64,000 nucleotides of DNA from Thermogemmatispora aurantia (GTDB lineage: Bacteria > Chloroflexota > Ktedonobacteria > Ktedonobacterales > Ktedonobacteraceae): positions 729,319-793,318 of the forward strand of contig NZ_BKZV01000001.1 in the NCBI RefSeq assembly GCF_008974285.1, given 5' to 3'. Made by a program: the position numbers and the translations under genes. Every line of letters begins with the position of its first letter. Position 1 is the first letter of the stretch. Below the pieces are notes generated by a model. That model was not told the DNA's origin, ran no database searches, and worked only from the letters and a program-made list of their open reading frames with translations. Shown here piece after piece: positions 24,422-35,299 of this stretch.

Positions 24422-25336
24422 AGCGGGACGACAGCTCGTCTGCGAGAGAAGTGATCCGCTGGCGCGAGCACTGGCGACAAGCGCCGGGTCGTAGATCCAG
24501 CCCTCATCGGGATTGCAGCCGACAGGCAGAAGCGTCCACAGACGCTCTCGGAGCTGTTGAGGAGTGAGAGCGCTCACGTCCCCGCTGGCCTGCGCTGCCC
24601 AGGCAGCCTGGATAGCGCAGAGCAGGGCATCAAGACGGTCGCCACGCGCATCATCCAGGCAGGCGGATCGGCAGATTGCAGGGAGGACGAGCGTCAGGCC
24701 ATAGCTCTGAGTCAATTCGAAAGAGGTCAGAGCCGTTAGCAGGCGGACCCGTGCCTGACGACGGGCGGCGGTGTTCTGCTCTCGGCCCTCCCCTTTGTAG
24801 GGCTGGCGCCCCAGCCAACGTCGTGCTACCAGAGCGGGATAGCCCTCCAGGATAAAACGCTCAGCCTCCGTCGGGTGGCAGGGCAGAATGCAGGCGCCGC
24901 TGGTCAGCAGACGCGGCGCTCCCTGCCAGAACATCCGAGCCAGAGGCACGCGCTGACGCATCAAGGGGCTGCGCGCCTGAGCCAGAACGTCGGTAGGCCG
25001 GCGTGGCAGCTTCAGACCTGGCGGTTGGCCAGCACTATAGCGCTGGAGAAGCGCCAGGAAGGTAGGTAACTCCAGCCGAGCTACGAGCGACACATAGTCT
25101 GCCCAGGGTGTCGGCCAGCCGAGCGTCTTCACGACCGTCGCAGGTAGACCAAAGGGGAGATCCAGAGCCGCTAGCCAGGGGCCAGGGAGACGCAGATAGG
25201 TTTCGAAGGCAGCCCAGTCGGAGCAGTCTTCTAGGCTCAGGATGGTCAAACGCCTGCCCTCTAACTGGCCAACAGCCACCACTATCGGCTTACGACGGCA
25301 GGGAGCACTGGTGAAGTCACAGCCATAAATGCGCAT
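24263..25336 (-). CDS. DUF429 (predicted RNase H-like nuclease fold) protein
   Basis: 357 aa from ATG 25336; a TTG nine bases upstream is also in frame. The N-terminus MRIYGCDFTSAP carries the first acidic residue of an RNase-H-like core, LAALDLPFGLPATVV the second (Asp-rich strand), and DDARGDRLDALLCAIQAAWAA the third, which is the pattern of DUF429. Function of the family is unknown. The conserved protein seems to end near GWIYDPALVASARA; the remaining 60 or so residues are polar, low in structure and encoded antisense to the end of the EamA gene. The tail may result from loss of an earlier stop codon. Confidence 0.75.
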   Translation of the reverse strand: MRIYGCDFTSAPCRRKPIVVAVGQLEGRRLTILSLEDCSDWAAFETYLRLPGPWLAALDLPFGLPATVVKTLGWPTPWADYVSLVARLELPTFLALLQRYSAGQPPGLKLPRRPTDVLAQARSPLMRQRVPLARMFWQGAPRLLTSGACILPCHPTEAERFILEGYPALVARRWLGRQPYKGEGREQNTAARRQARVRLLTALTSFELTQSYGLTLVLPAICRSACLDDARGDRLDALLCAIQAAWAAQASGDVSALTPQQLRERLWTLLPVGCNPDEGWIYDPALVASARASGSLLSQTSCRPASQQHADNPSQGHNDADDRCQGRDLMQPENAEQNASSHLLGSDQIGISGMQRP

Positions 25337-25577
25337 CTTGGACAAGTCTGATCAGACAGGAAGGAGCACAGAAAGCAGCCACTAAGCAGACCACTCGTTG
25401 CCTGGAGCCACTCACCTCATCCTATTCCGTCCACCCCACCACAGCATCTTCCGTCGCACCCATAACAGCACAAGGCCAGCAGAAGATGAAGTTACGCGCC
25501 CGATCCCGTCACGGCCTCAACCGCGCCTGGCCGGAGTCAGATAAAGAAAGAGCAGGCAACCGCCTACTCAAGCGAGG

Positions 25578-26153
25578 CTAGAGCTGCGCGATCACACTCT
25601 TACTAATAGCGCGCAGGGTCGCGAAGACCCCGATGCCACTGGAAGCCACCGCCTCGAAAGCTGGCACCCGTCGACGATTCAGGTAGCGGTCAAGCACGTG
25701 GACAGGCAAAGCCGAAGGGAGATCACGCTTATTCCACTGCATCACAAAGGGGAAATGGCTGAGATCCTTGCCGAGGCGGCGCATATACATCTCCAGCTCG
25801 GCGATGCTCTGGACGTTCTCCTCAAATTTTTCCGCCTGAGAATCGACGACAAAGACAATTCCATCGGCGCCATTGAGGACAGCCAGGCGAGTACGCTCGT
25901 AGAGAATCTGCCCGGGCACCGTATACAAATGGAAGCGAGTGCGGAAACCATGCACAGTACCGAGGTCGAGGGGGAGGAAATCGAAAAAGAGCGTGCGCTC
26001 AGTCTCAGTCGCGATAGAGAGCATCTCGCCGCGGATAGCGGGGTTAATGCTCTTATACACGTACTGCAGATTGGTAGTCTTCCCACAATATCCAATGCCG
26101 TAGTAGACAATTTTGCAATGGATCTCGTGAGTAGCGATATTGATAAGAGCCAT
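25578..26153 (-). CDS. mglA: MglA-like Ras-superfamily GTPase
   Basis: Small GTPase of the MglA family, which controls cell polarity and motility in Myxococcus and is widespread in Ktedonobacteria with other roles. 191 aa: P-loop GIGYCGKT (19-26), family-specific switch II TVPGQILYERTRL in place of DxxGQ, and base-recognition motif QWNKRDLP. The C-terminus lacks a lipidation signal. Two roadblock/LC7 proteins are encoded directly upstream (gap 27 bp to the nearer one); such proteins act as MglB-type activators. The order roadblock-roadblock-MglA indicates a signalling module. Confidence 0.92.
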   Translation of the reverse strand: MALINIATHEIHCKIVYYGIGYCGKTTNLQYVYKSINPAIRGEMLSIATETERTLFFDFLPLDLGTVHGFRTRFHLYTVPGQILYERTRLAVLNGADGIVFVVDSQAEKFEENVQSIAELEMYMRRLGKDLSHFPFVMQWNKRDLPSALPVHVLDRYLNRRRVPAFEAVASSGIGVFATLRAISKSVIAQL

Positions 26154-26180
26154 AGAAACCAGTTACCTCGGAAGCAGGCC

Positions 26181-26675
26181 CTAATCGCGGAAAAGCAAAT
26201 CGATCGTATCCTCGACAGAGGAACGGAATTCCACATTAATGACCGACGTCTTTCGGCGAGACGTATCGGCTTTGACGCGCGCGAGCACGCGCACCAGCTC
26301 ATCGGTCGCTTTTTTAGACAAGACCTTCACCAGGCCGATATGGGTTAGTTTATCGAAGACGATCACCAGCAGCCACTGTTCTTCGACCAGGGTAGTATAG
26401 ATATTCTCGTGCATGCCCTGCTGGAAGATCGTACGGAAATCCTTCTCGCCGAGGAGTTCGGCCACCTGGCGAGAGGAAGAGAACGCGCCGGCCAGCAAGG
26501 CGCCCAGGGAAGTCACATTGCGGCGCACCCCATTGCCGAAGTTAGAGATCACCTGGCCGCTCTTATCGAGCAACATCACAGTGGACGCGCTGGTATCGTG
26601 CAACAACTTGCTCAGTGTCGCCCGGATAGCCTCAAGTTCATGATCCGAAATAACCAGATTTGATAATTGCTCCAT
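26181..26675 (-). CDS. Roadblock/LC7-domain protein (MglB-like), larger
   Basis: 164 aa from ATG 26675 with GGAGG ten bases upstream. Roadblock fold: HDTSASTVMLLDKSGQVISNFGNG, then helix SLGALLAGAFSSSRQVAELLGE and beta stretch NIYTTLVEEQWLLVIVFDKLTHIGLVKVLSKKATDEL. A charged C-terminal extension follows (TSRRKTSVINVEFRSSVEDTIDLLFRD), absent from the second copy. It probably acts with the GTPase at 25578-26153 as activator or scaffold. Longer upstream reading of the frame (to 26729) lacks a site and is not used. Confidence 0.85.
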   Translation of the reverse strand: MEQLSNLVISDHELEAIRATLSKLLHDTSASTVMLLDKSGQVISNFGNGVRRNVTSLGALLAGAFSSSRQVAELLGEKDFRTIFQQGMHENIYTTLVEEQWLLVIVFDKLTHIGLVKVLSKKATDELVRVLARVKADTSRRKTSVINVEFRSSVEDTIDLLFRD

Positions 26676-26775
26676 GTACGCGCCGCCTCCGGTCCGGTAC
26701 AACAAGCTTAGCGTGCACAGCACAGGCACAGCCTCATGAGCGCCAGCGAGCAGCGGGCGTCATGAACAAACCGAA

Positions 26776-26851
26776 GTAAGAAAGAAAGAACGAACGAACA
26801 ATAGAAAAAGAGAAACGAACGAGCAAGCCAGTGAGCGAGCGAGTGAGCGAC
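26776..26851. repeat. Compound tetranucleotide repeats between the two roadblock genes
   Basis: Successive short runs of AAGAAAGAAAGAA, CGAACGAACGAAC-like and GAGCGAGCGAGTGAGCGA words, i.e. GAAA, GAAC and GAGC/GAGT units, fill most of the 185 bp between the roadblock genes. Repeat number is low (2-4 each) and units drift from one to the next. Confidence 0.6.
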
Positions 26852-26860
26852 GGCGCCTGA

Positions 26861-27226
26861 TCAAGCGATATCGAGCGCTTCGAGGATCTCATCGCGGCTA
26901 CTTTTGACTAGATGGCGGACCCGCCCCAGCGCTGAAGCGGAGTCGAACACCGTCACGATCAGCGCGAAGTCGCCCAGGGGGTCAGCGCTCACCAGGCCAT
27001 GTTCAAACTCGACAAGAGCGCCAACAAGCCCGCCGCGAGCGACCTCCCGTCCCAGAGCCTCTGCGGCGCTCAGGCCGCTAGTCATAATGGCCCCCACAGC
27101 TTCGAGGTCCTCCTTGCTATCGCGGGGGACCCCCTCGATCAGCAGGCCATCGCGTCCGACAAGGATGGCCATCCTCACGCCTGGGATGGTTAGGAAGCGG
27201 CCTAGTGCCTGCTTCAGGTCAACCAT
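26861..27226 (-). CDS. Roadblock/LC7-domain protein (MglB-like), smaller
   Basis: 121 aa, essentially a bare roadblock domain: IPGVRMAILVGRDGLLIEGVPRD, AVGAIMTSGLSAAEALGREVARGGLVGALVEFEHGL split by the conserved Gly, then LIVTVFDSASALGRVRHLVKSS. GAGGAGAGC lies just before the ATG on the minus strand. It is the first gene of the roadblock-roadblock-mglA set. A homodimer or a heterodimer with the larger copy is expected from the family; which one stimulates the GTPase cannot be told from sequence. Confidence 0.87.
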   Translation of the reverse strand: MVDLKQALGRFLTIPGVRMAILVGRDGLLIEGVPRDSKEDLEAVGAIMTSGLSAAEALGREVARGGLVGALVEFEHGLVSADPLGDFALIVTVFDSASALGRVRHLVKSSRDEILEALDIA

Positions 27227-27680
27227 GCTCTCCTCCGTCTCTCACGGAACGCACCACCGCAACGGGTCGGTTGGTAAGTCGGTCGGTCGGTCGATCGTAT
27301 AGAATAGAATTGCCCTGCCTCGCCTATCAGCTAGCGAGCAAAAGAAGCCACAAGAATATCTGAACGGGTTGCACCTCGCGGCAGGTGGATGAAGGGAACA
27401 CCGGTGCCAATTATTCAGCCTGTTCCCGCCTATGCTCTGCCATACGGGGACTGCTGGTATTGTATACGATACGGCTTGAGAGCGCAACCAGGTGAGACTT
27501 CTTGGCTAATGGTTATATGTAGATGGATGAGCAATACATCGGCTATCCCGGTCTTGGGTCAGACCTGGCCAGGAGCAGGATAGGCAGGCCGTACCAGGAA
27601 GGGTAGCAGTTATTGGGATGATCGCAGGCAGCACGCTCCATGTCGGGTAAATGAGCATTCAACCCAATCCAGGAGGAGTT
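27227..27680. other. Divergent spacer with GTCG repeat and a near-palindrome
   Basis: 454 bp between the roadblock/mglA set (leftward) and the amidase gene (rightward). (GTCG)4 lies at 27278-27293, and the near-perfect 16-bp palindrome GTATTGTATACGATAC (one mismatched pair) at 27457-27472. No gene recognised. Confidence 0.5.
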
Positions 27681-28442
27681 ATGGACGAACCAGGGGCGCT
27701 GTGGCGCCCTTCGCCTCATTACTTCGCCGGTCGGCGAGGGGAGCGACCACGCTGGATCATCGTGCATGGGACCGCCGGTTTCGCCACTGCCGAAGAGGTG
27801 GTTGCCTTTTTCCAGCGTCCCGAGACGGAGGTGAGCACGCATTATCTCATTGCACGCGATGGGCGCATCTTCCAGCTTGTACGTGAGGCCGATGCCGCCT
27901 GGGGCAACGGCGCAGTGAGTCGGGGGCATGACCGCTGGTGGAGAACAATCAGCAATCCCAACTATGCGACGCTTTCGATCGAGCATCATAAGCTGAGGCG
28001 CGATAACAGCGACGAGCTGACCGAGGCCCAAAAGCAGGCCAGCTTTTTATTGATTGACCATCTGTGTGAGCGGCATGGCATTCCGCGGCGGCGAGCCGAT
28101 GCCCAAGGGGGCATTACCGGTCATTTCTCGCTCGATCCACAGGGACGTAGCTACTGCCCCGGGCCTTACCCCTGGGACGAACTTTTTGCCTACCTGGCTC
28201 GCAACGGCCAGTCTCAGGCCGCTGATGAGATCAGGCCCACGCCTCGGATGCTCTCCCAGCCTCCCGATCACGCCAGTACGGTTGCCGACAGAGACTCTGT
28301 CTGTGTAGCACTGCGGCAGCAGCTGGAAGAGCTGCGCGAGGTAGCGGCAGACTTCCAGCGCCGGCTGATCAACGCCGAGCTGGAGCTCGCCCGGCTCCAG
28401 GGTCAGGAAAAGCCGCCAGGCAGCCAGCTCCCAAAGCGCTAG
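27681..28442 (+). CDS. N-acetylmuramoyl-L-alanine amidase (Amidase_2/PGRP fold)
   Basis: Zinc hydrolase cutting the MurNAc-L-Ala bond of peptidoglycan. 253 aa from ATG 27681, chosen for AGGAGGAG four bases upstream (ATG 27651 has none). Zinc ligands are visible: His29 (WIIVHGTAG), His148 (GHFSLDP) and Cys159 (SYCPGPYPW); STHYLIARDGRIFQLVRE is the family core. No signal peptide, so export would need a holin-like or other route, as in phage endolysins and some recycling amidases. The last 90 residues hold a Pro-containing linker and a coiled coil (LRQQLEELREVAADFQRR) probably for oligomerisation. No other phage genes are near. Confidence 0.9.
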   Translation: MDEPGALWRPSPHYFAGRRGERPRWIIVHGTAGFATAEEVVAFFQRPETEVSTHYLIARDGRIFQLVREADAAWGNGAVSRGHDRWWRTISNPNYATLSIEHHKLRRDNSDELTEAQKQASFLLIDHLCERHGIPRRRADAQGGITGHFSLDPQGRSYCPGPYPWDELFAYLARNGQSQAADEIRPTPRMLSQPPDHASTVADRDSVCVALRQQLEELREVAADFQRRLINAELELARLQGQEKPPGSQLPKR

Positions 28443-28524
28443 CGCAGCAGAGCAGAACAGATCGCGCACCTTGCTCAGGTCTTGTCTCTGCGCCTGGCGC
28501 TGCTGACAGGCCAGGAGGAGCGAC

Positions 28525-28579
28525 GAGTGGATTGCAGAGGTTGTCGACCAGGGCTGCGACAAGCCACTGCAATCCACTC
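28525..28579. other. Two-tier perfect stem-loop between convergent genes
   Basis: Outer stem GAGTGGATTGCAG (28525-28537) with CTGCAATCCACTC (28567-28579), 13 perfect pairs; inner stem TTGTCG (28541-28546) with CGACAA (28557-28562). Short asymmetric internal loop and a 10-nt apical loop. It lies between the amidase and guaB 3' ends and has no T-run on either side. Either a bidirectional 3'-end structure or a separate structured RNA. Confidence 0.6.
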
Positions 28580-28595
28580 CGATGGCCCACTGAGC

Positions 28596-30942
<2,347 letters not shown>

Positions 30943-32469
30943 ATGATAGAGCAGCAACCAAACGGCAGGGATGCCACTGTTCAAACCGGGATCGGCGGTC
31001 CTCCGGGCCGCGTTTCCCGGGCGATCTGCCCGCCAGCGCTCTCCCATTACTACACGAGACGGGCCTTGCCACGGCCTATCGGATCGCTTGATCTCTGTCT
31101 GCTATACTTCACAGCTTTGTTCACCCCTGGCCCGCTGCTGCAGCTGACCAGGGAAGGACCGTCTACCTTGCTGGCCGCCGTCTTGGGCGCGGTAACCCTC
31201 TTGCTCCCCATGACGCTGGCTACCTCGCAGTTGATGGCTCTGACTCCCTCCGAGGGAGCGCTCTATGCCTGGACTGCACGCTTACTCGGACCGTACTGGG
31301 GCACGGTTGTGGGCATCAGCGACTGGCTGCCCGGTCTGCTGGCCTCCGTTAGCGCGCTGGCCAGTTTGGTGACGACGCTGCAGAGCCTGAAAGCGGGCTG
31401 GCTAGCTGAACCGTGGCAGCGGGGACTGGTGATCATGATCGTGCTGGCGCTGTTGCTACTGCTGGGCCGGCAACGGCAGCGTACGGTGCAGCGTATCGTG
31501 AACACGTTCAGCGCACTGACACTGGCCATTGTGATCCTCAGCGGAATCTGTAGCCTGGTACTGCTGCAGCAGCGAGCGTGGCGGCTCCCACCCTTCTGGC
31601 GCCCAGACTGGACCATCGCCGGGTCCTCACGCTCACCTGACAGTCTGGTCGCTTTGCTCTATCTCGGCTACAGCGCCCCTTTGAGCATGGCTGGAGAGCT
31701 GCGCCCTGGCCTCGCTCCGGGCCGCCCCTTGCTTGGGAGCGCTTCTCTCATCTGCAGCAGCTATCTGCTGGTAGCGCTCTCCGCTCTGGTCACTCCCAAC
31801 GGAGGACCGGCCCTTGCGCTTGAGATGGCCCTGGGACACACCGCCGGCAGTATGGCCCTGGTCGGTCTGCTGGCATTCTACCTCTGCGCCGCCCTCGTCC
31901 ATACTTCCGCTGGCGCACGCCTGCTGTTTGTGGCCAGCCTCGACGGCCTTTTACCAACCGGATTGGCCCTGCTTAACCGGGAACGAATTCCGTGGCGCGC
32001 TTTCGTGACACAAACAGTACTCACCGGTGCTCTAGCCGCCGTTTTGTTAGTGGCACTGCCCCCGGTGCCATCAGAGGCGGCTTTTTCCTCAGTAGCTATG
32101 GCCCTGCTGCTGGCAACCATGACGCTGCTGCGCTTGTTCGTCGCTTTCTTCTGTTTCTATATGATGACGCTGCTCTCCTATCAGCAGCCATCCCTAGCCC
32201 TGGGAGGCAGAACTACAGCTTCCTGGCTGCTGCGCTCAGGTACAATGGTGGGCGCAACGGGCAGCACCCTGGCTATGCTGGATATTCTGGCCCACTCCTG
32301 GACCCCTATGCTCTCCAACTCTAACTGGACACTCCTAGTCGGTAGCTTGCTTATGCTGTGTATGAGTGCAGCGACTCTGGCAGCGCTGCCAGCAACGACC
32401 CGGGCTAGCCGTCTTGGTCCTCGCCTGCTCCAGTGGCTGCAAGGGGAAGGTGATCCAGATGCGGGATAA
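30943..32469 (+). CDS. APC-superfamily amino acid permease-like protein
   Basis: 508 aa from ATG 30943 with AAGGAGGAAAGGG upstream. After a polar N-terminus of about 45 residues there are about twelve hydrophobic segments. The second helix region GPSTLLAAVLGAVTLLLPMTLATSQLMALTPSEGALYAW, broken by the family's Gly, resembles APC transporters (the LxxxxPxEGGxYxW motif of helix 2-3 is kept as LTPSEGALYAW). Helix 1 is less typical, with TPGPLLQLTREGPS rather than the usual GIIG. Substrate unknown; amino acids or amines are likely. It stands alone, upstream of the XRE-TPR regulator. Confidence 0.8.
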   Translation: MIEQQPNGRDATVQTGIGGPPGRVSRAICPPALSHYYTRRALPRPIGSLDLCLLYFTALFTPGPLLQLTREGPSTLLAAVLGAVTLLLPMTLATSQLMALTPSEGALYAWTARLLGPYWGTVVGISDWLPGLLASVSALASLVTTLQSLKAGWLAEPWQRGLVIMIVLALLLLLGRQRQRTVQRIVNTFSALTLAIVILSGICSLVLLQQRAWRLPPFWRPDWTIAGSSRSPDSLVALLYLGYSAPLSMAGELRPGLAPGRPLLGSASLICSSYLLVALSALVTPNGGPALALEMALGHTAGSMALVGLLAFYLCAALVHTSAGARLLFVASLDGLLPTGLALLNRERIPWRAFVTQTVLTGALAAVLLVALPPVPSEAAFSSVAMALLLATMTLLRLFVAFFCFYMMTLLSYQQPSLALGGRTTASWLLRSGTMVGATGSTLAMLDILAHSWTPMLSNSNWTLLVGSLLMLCMSAATLAALPATTRASRLGPRLLQWLQGEGDPDAG

Positions 32470-32617
32470 GGCTCACGCGCAGGAGAGAGGGCATCCGCCG
32501 CTCCTCCGCTAAGGCGCTGGCTCTCGGCGCGGGTTGCTCAAGGAGGCCCCTGGCCATTCGCCTGGCGTAGGCTCAGTGGAAGATCTCAAGGCAGTATACA
32601 GGTCGAATGCTGGCAGC

Positions 32618-32646
32618 TTGCAAAATTATGGCTGAAAAGTTACAAT
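32618..32646 (+). promoter_or_regulatory. Promoter of the XRE-TPR regulator
   Basis: TTGCAA at 32618-32623, 17-bp spacer and TACAAT at 32641-32646. The same hexamer pair with the same spacing occurs at 63641-63669. Confidence 0.55.
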
Positions 32647-32689
32647 GATATGCTGAGATTGAAATATTCAAATTATCGGTCTACTTCTT

Positions 32690-34333
32690 GTGTATCAAGA
32701 AGAGACGCCTCTGGGGGCACAGAGATTTTCAGAAGTAGAAGCAGAAAGGACGGGCAGTACCAGCATGGCAGCTGAGTGGTGGCGGAGCTACGGAGCCTTC
32801 GATCCCGAAGACGAACAGGGTCACTATCCACATTCCGGACAGGTGGTAGCGCATTACCGCCGACAAAAGGGGTGGTCTCAAGCTGAACTGGCGCGTCGGC
32901 TGGGCGTTCACGCGCGCATGATCTACTATCTAGAGAAGCAGCAACAGGGACTTGATTCGCTCAAGCGGCGGCGCCAACTGGTTGAGCTGCTGGCCATTCC
33001 ACCGGAGCTGCTGGGGCTTGATCCCCAGCGTCCGCGACTCATCGGCTCACCGCCCTGGTGGGTACAGGAGGGCTACCCGGCCTTTCCCGCTGGCGACGAC
33101 GGCTATCCGCTGCCAGGAGCGGTCATCAAGTATTACCGTCTGCAGCAAGTCAGACGGCAACAGAGCGGCGAGCGCTCCTGGACCCAGGCTGACCTGGCGG
33201 AGGCTCTCGGCCTGTCAGAGCTGGCAATCCGCCGCATGGAGAACCGCAGCGACTATCTGGATTCCTCACGGCGCCGGCGCATGCTCTCCGTGATCCTGGG
33301 TATCCCTCCCCATTTGCTGGGGCTAGATGCGCGACGCCCTTCAGTCCCTAGTTTCCCCCTTCCTCCCTCACCTATCTCCCTCCTCCTCAGCGAGAATAGC
33401 GAGGAGCCTCTGCTGGTCACCTACCAGCGCCAGCAAGCAGAACTCTACGCCGAATTTCGGGCCAGCCGCCAGCCGGCGCTACTGACACGTGCCTGGCGCC
33501 GTCTCACCTATTTGAAGCGGCTGTTACCTCTTATTCAAAATGAGCTGTTAGGTAATATCTTACGTTTAGAATTTAACTATGCCCAGCTGGTAGCCGACGG
33601 ACTGGCTGACCTCTATGGTGTAGCGAGTGCCCTGCCATTCGTCCAACACTGCCTGTCTATCGCCCGCAGTTGGGAGCAGGCCAGAGGCCAGAGCAGGACG
33701 CCGGGGGAGAGCATCTATCGCGATCTGCTGGCCAATGCTCTGATCGGGCAGGCGATTGCTCATTTCGAGCTGGGGGAAGCGGAGGCGGCTCGCCACCACG
33801 CAGAAGAGGCCCTCGAACGCTTAGCCGAGACTTGTCCTTCCGTTCAACGCTTTGTACTGGAGGAAGCCGCACACATTCTGGCCCACCTGGCCAGAGATGA
33901 ACCAGAGCGCAAGCAAGCGCTGGTACTGCTCGACCAGGCGGGCCAACTGCTAAGCCCAGCTAGCGAGGATGACGATCCCTACCTTCTGGCTGCCGATGTC
34001 GGCTACTATCATCTCAACCGTGCCAGAACGCTGCTGGCTCTGGATCAGGCGCGTCAGGCCCTTGGCGAGCTAGACCAGGCCAGTCAGCATACACAGTCGC
34101 TATTCACGACGCGCCGACTCTTCATTGTGATCTATCGGGCCCTGGCCCACCTGATGCTGAAGGACTATGAAGTTGCGACCTCGCTGGCAATCCAGGCCGC
34201 CGGCGAAGCACGAGCGCTTAACGCCCGGCGAGCCTTGGCTCACCTCAGTCTTCTCTACCAGCGTCTCAAGGCAAGCCCCTATGGCGGTACGCCTGGCGTA
34301 GCGCGTCTCGGATGGCTGCTTGATGAACGCTGA
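32690..34333 (+). CDS. Transcriptional regulator with two XRE HTH domains and a TPR-like tail
   Basis: 547 aa if read from GTG 32690; ATG 32765 is an alternative, and neither has a good ribosome site. HTH 1 (about 50-105) has VVAHYRRQKGWSQAELARRLGVHARMIYYLE and HTH 2 (about 150-205) RSWTQADLAEALGLSELAIRRME; each is followed by the same closing phrase (IPPELLGLD / IPPHLLGLD), so the unit was duplicated. The remaining 300 residues form helical repeats like TPRs (AIAHFELGEAEAARHHAEEALERLA). The plan recalls quorum-type or antibiotic-linked regulators in which a TPR domain binds a peptide. No peptide gene was recognised nearby. Confidence 0.82.
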   Translation: MYQEETPLGAQRFSEVEAERTGSTSMAAEWWRSYGAFDPEDEQGHYPHSGQVVAHYRRQKGWSQAELARRLGVHARMIYYLEKQQQGLDSLKRRRQLVELLAIPPELLGLDPQRPRLIGSPPWWVQEGYPAFPAGDDGYPLPGAVIKYYRLQQVRRQQSGERSWTQADLAEALGLSELAIRRMENRSDYLDSSRRRRMLSVILGIPPHLLGLDARRPSVPSFPLPPSPISLLLSENSEEPLLVTYQRQQAELYAEFRASRQPALLTRAWRRLTYLKRLLPLIQNELLGNILRLEFNYAQLVADGLADLYGVASALPFVQHCLSIARSWEQARGQSRTPGESIYRDLLANALIGQAIAHFELGEAEAARHHAEEALERLAETCPSVQRFVLEEAAHILAHLARDEPERKQALVLLDQAGQLLSPASEDDDPYLLAADVGYYHLNRARTLLALDQARQALGELDQASQHTQSLFTTRRLFIVIYRALAHLMLKDYEVATSLAIQAAGEARALNARRALAHLSLLYQRLKASPYGGTPGVARLGWLLDER

Positions 34334-34357
34334 CGGCAGGACAGGAGACCAGGCCAC

Positions 34358-35299
34358 CTATTCCTTGACATCGCGGTTCCGCGTCAGCACCAGTGAGATG
34401 GTGAGAAACGCCAGGGCATAGACGAGGAGGAGCAGCCAGATGTGGCGCGCGTCGACCAGGTGCATGTTCAAAGGCTGTACTCCCGTTGAGGGAAGATGTC
34501 CATTGGTGACGACGAAGCCCATGACGTTAAGGTTGGGACCAAGCAGGTAAGCGGAAACATCCTGCCAGAAGTGGTTGTTGGTGAGCCTGAAGCCCAGGTA
34601 GAGCAGATAGACCAGAAAGTTATCCGCTGGGAAGTAGCCCAGGGCAGCGCTCAGGCCGAAGGTTTGCGAGCGCCCGACCACCGCCAGCGCCACAGCCATC
34701 AGCATCGAGATCCCCATACTACTGGCGACAGCCAGCGTGTAGAGACCAGCATCGTGCCAGAAAGTGGCATTGGCCGCTGAGAGAGCGTTGAGGTTGCCCG
34801 CCTGGAGAAGCATGAGAAGGCAAGAGCAGATGGCTACCTCCAGGATTCCCAGCGCAAGCGTGAGAACACCAACCAGTAATAGGGCCAGAAGCTTCGCCCC
34901 AAGGAGCTGGAGGCGCCCAACTCCACGTGCCAGGAGAATGCGAATGGTGCCAAGCTGATATTCCAGACCAATGCAGCGAGCCGCCACAACGATGAGGAAG
35001 ACGCCGGCAAAGACACGCAATATATCCAGGCCGCGCAGCTGCATCTCAAGATAGCGCAGCGGATCACGCTGAAGCTCATCTTTGAGAGAACTAGAACCGA
35101 GCGTCAACTCAATGAAGTAGATGCCAGCGACCAAACAAAGCACCAGCACCAGTAGAATCCAGGTGGTCCATTGGCGCGAGAGCCTGAGCACTTCGGCGCG
35201 CACCAGTCCCCAGAAGCGCGGCTGCAGCATCCTTACAGTGACCTCGCTTCGCTCCCGAGCGCTGCGCTCATCAGCAGAGAGCATGGTTTCTTTCATCAT
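34358..35299 (-). CDS. ABC-2-type transporter permease
   Basis: Membrane subunit of an ABC exporter, 313 aa with six hydrophobic segments. The long cytoplasmic N-terminus leads to RLSRQWTTWILLVLVLCLVAGIYFI; a typical ABC-2 stretch is GLEYQLGTIRILLARGVGRLQLLGAKLLALLLVGVL, with the extracytoplasmic loop between helices 1 and 2 (residues 65-95). Its start overlaps the stop of the upstream ATPase gene by 4 bp, so the two are translationally coupled. Substrate unknown; antibiotic or lipid export is common for the class. Confidence 0.88.
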   Translation of the reverse strand: MMKETMLSADERSARERSEVTVRMLQPRFWGLVRAEVLRLSRQWTTWILLVLVLCLVAGIYFIELTLGSSSLKDELQRDPLRYLEMQLRGLDILRVFAGVFLIVVAARCIGLEYQLGTIRILLARGVGRLQLLGAKLLALLLVGVLTLALGILEVAICSCLLMLLQAGNLNALSAANATFWHDAGLYTLAVASSMGISMLMAVALAVVGRSQTFGLSAALGYFPADNFLVYLLYLGFRLTNNHFWQDVSAYLLGPNLNVMGFVVTNGHLPSTGVQPLNMHLVDARHIWLLLLVYALAFLTISLVLTRNRDVKE

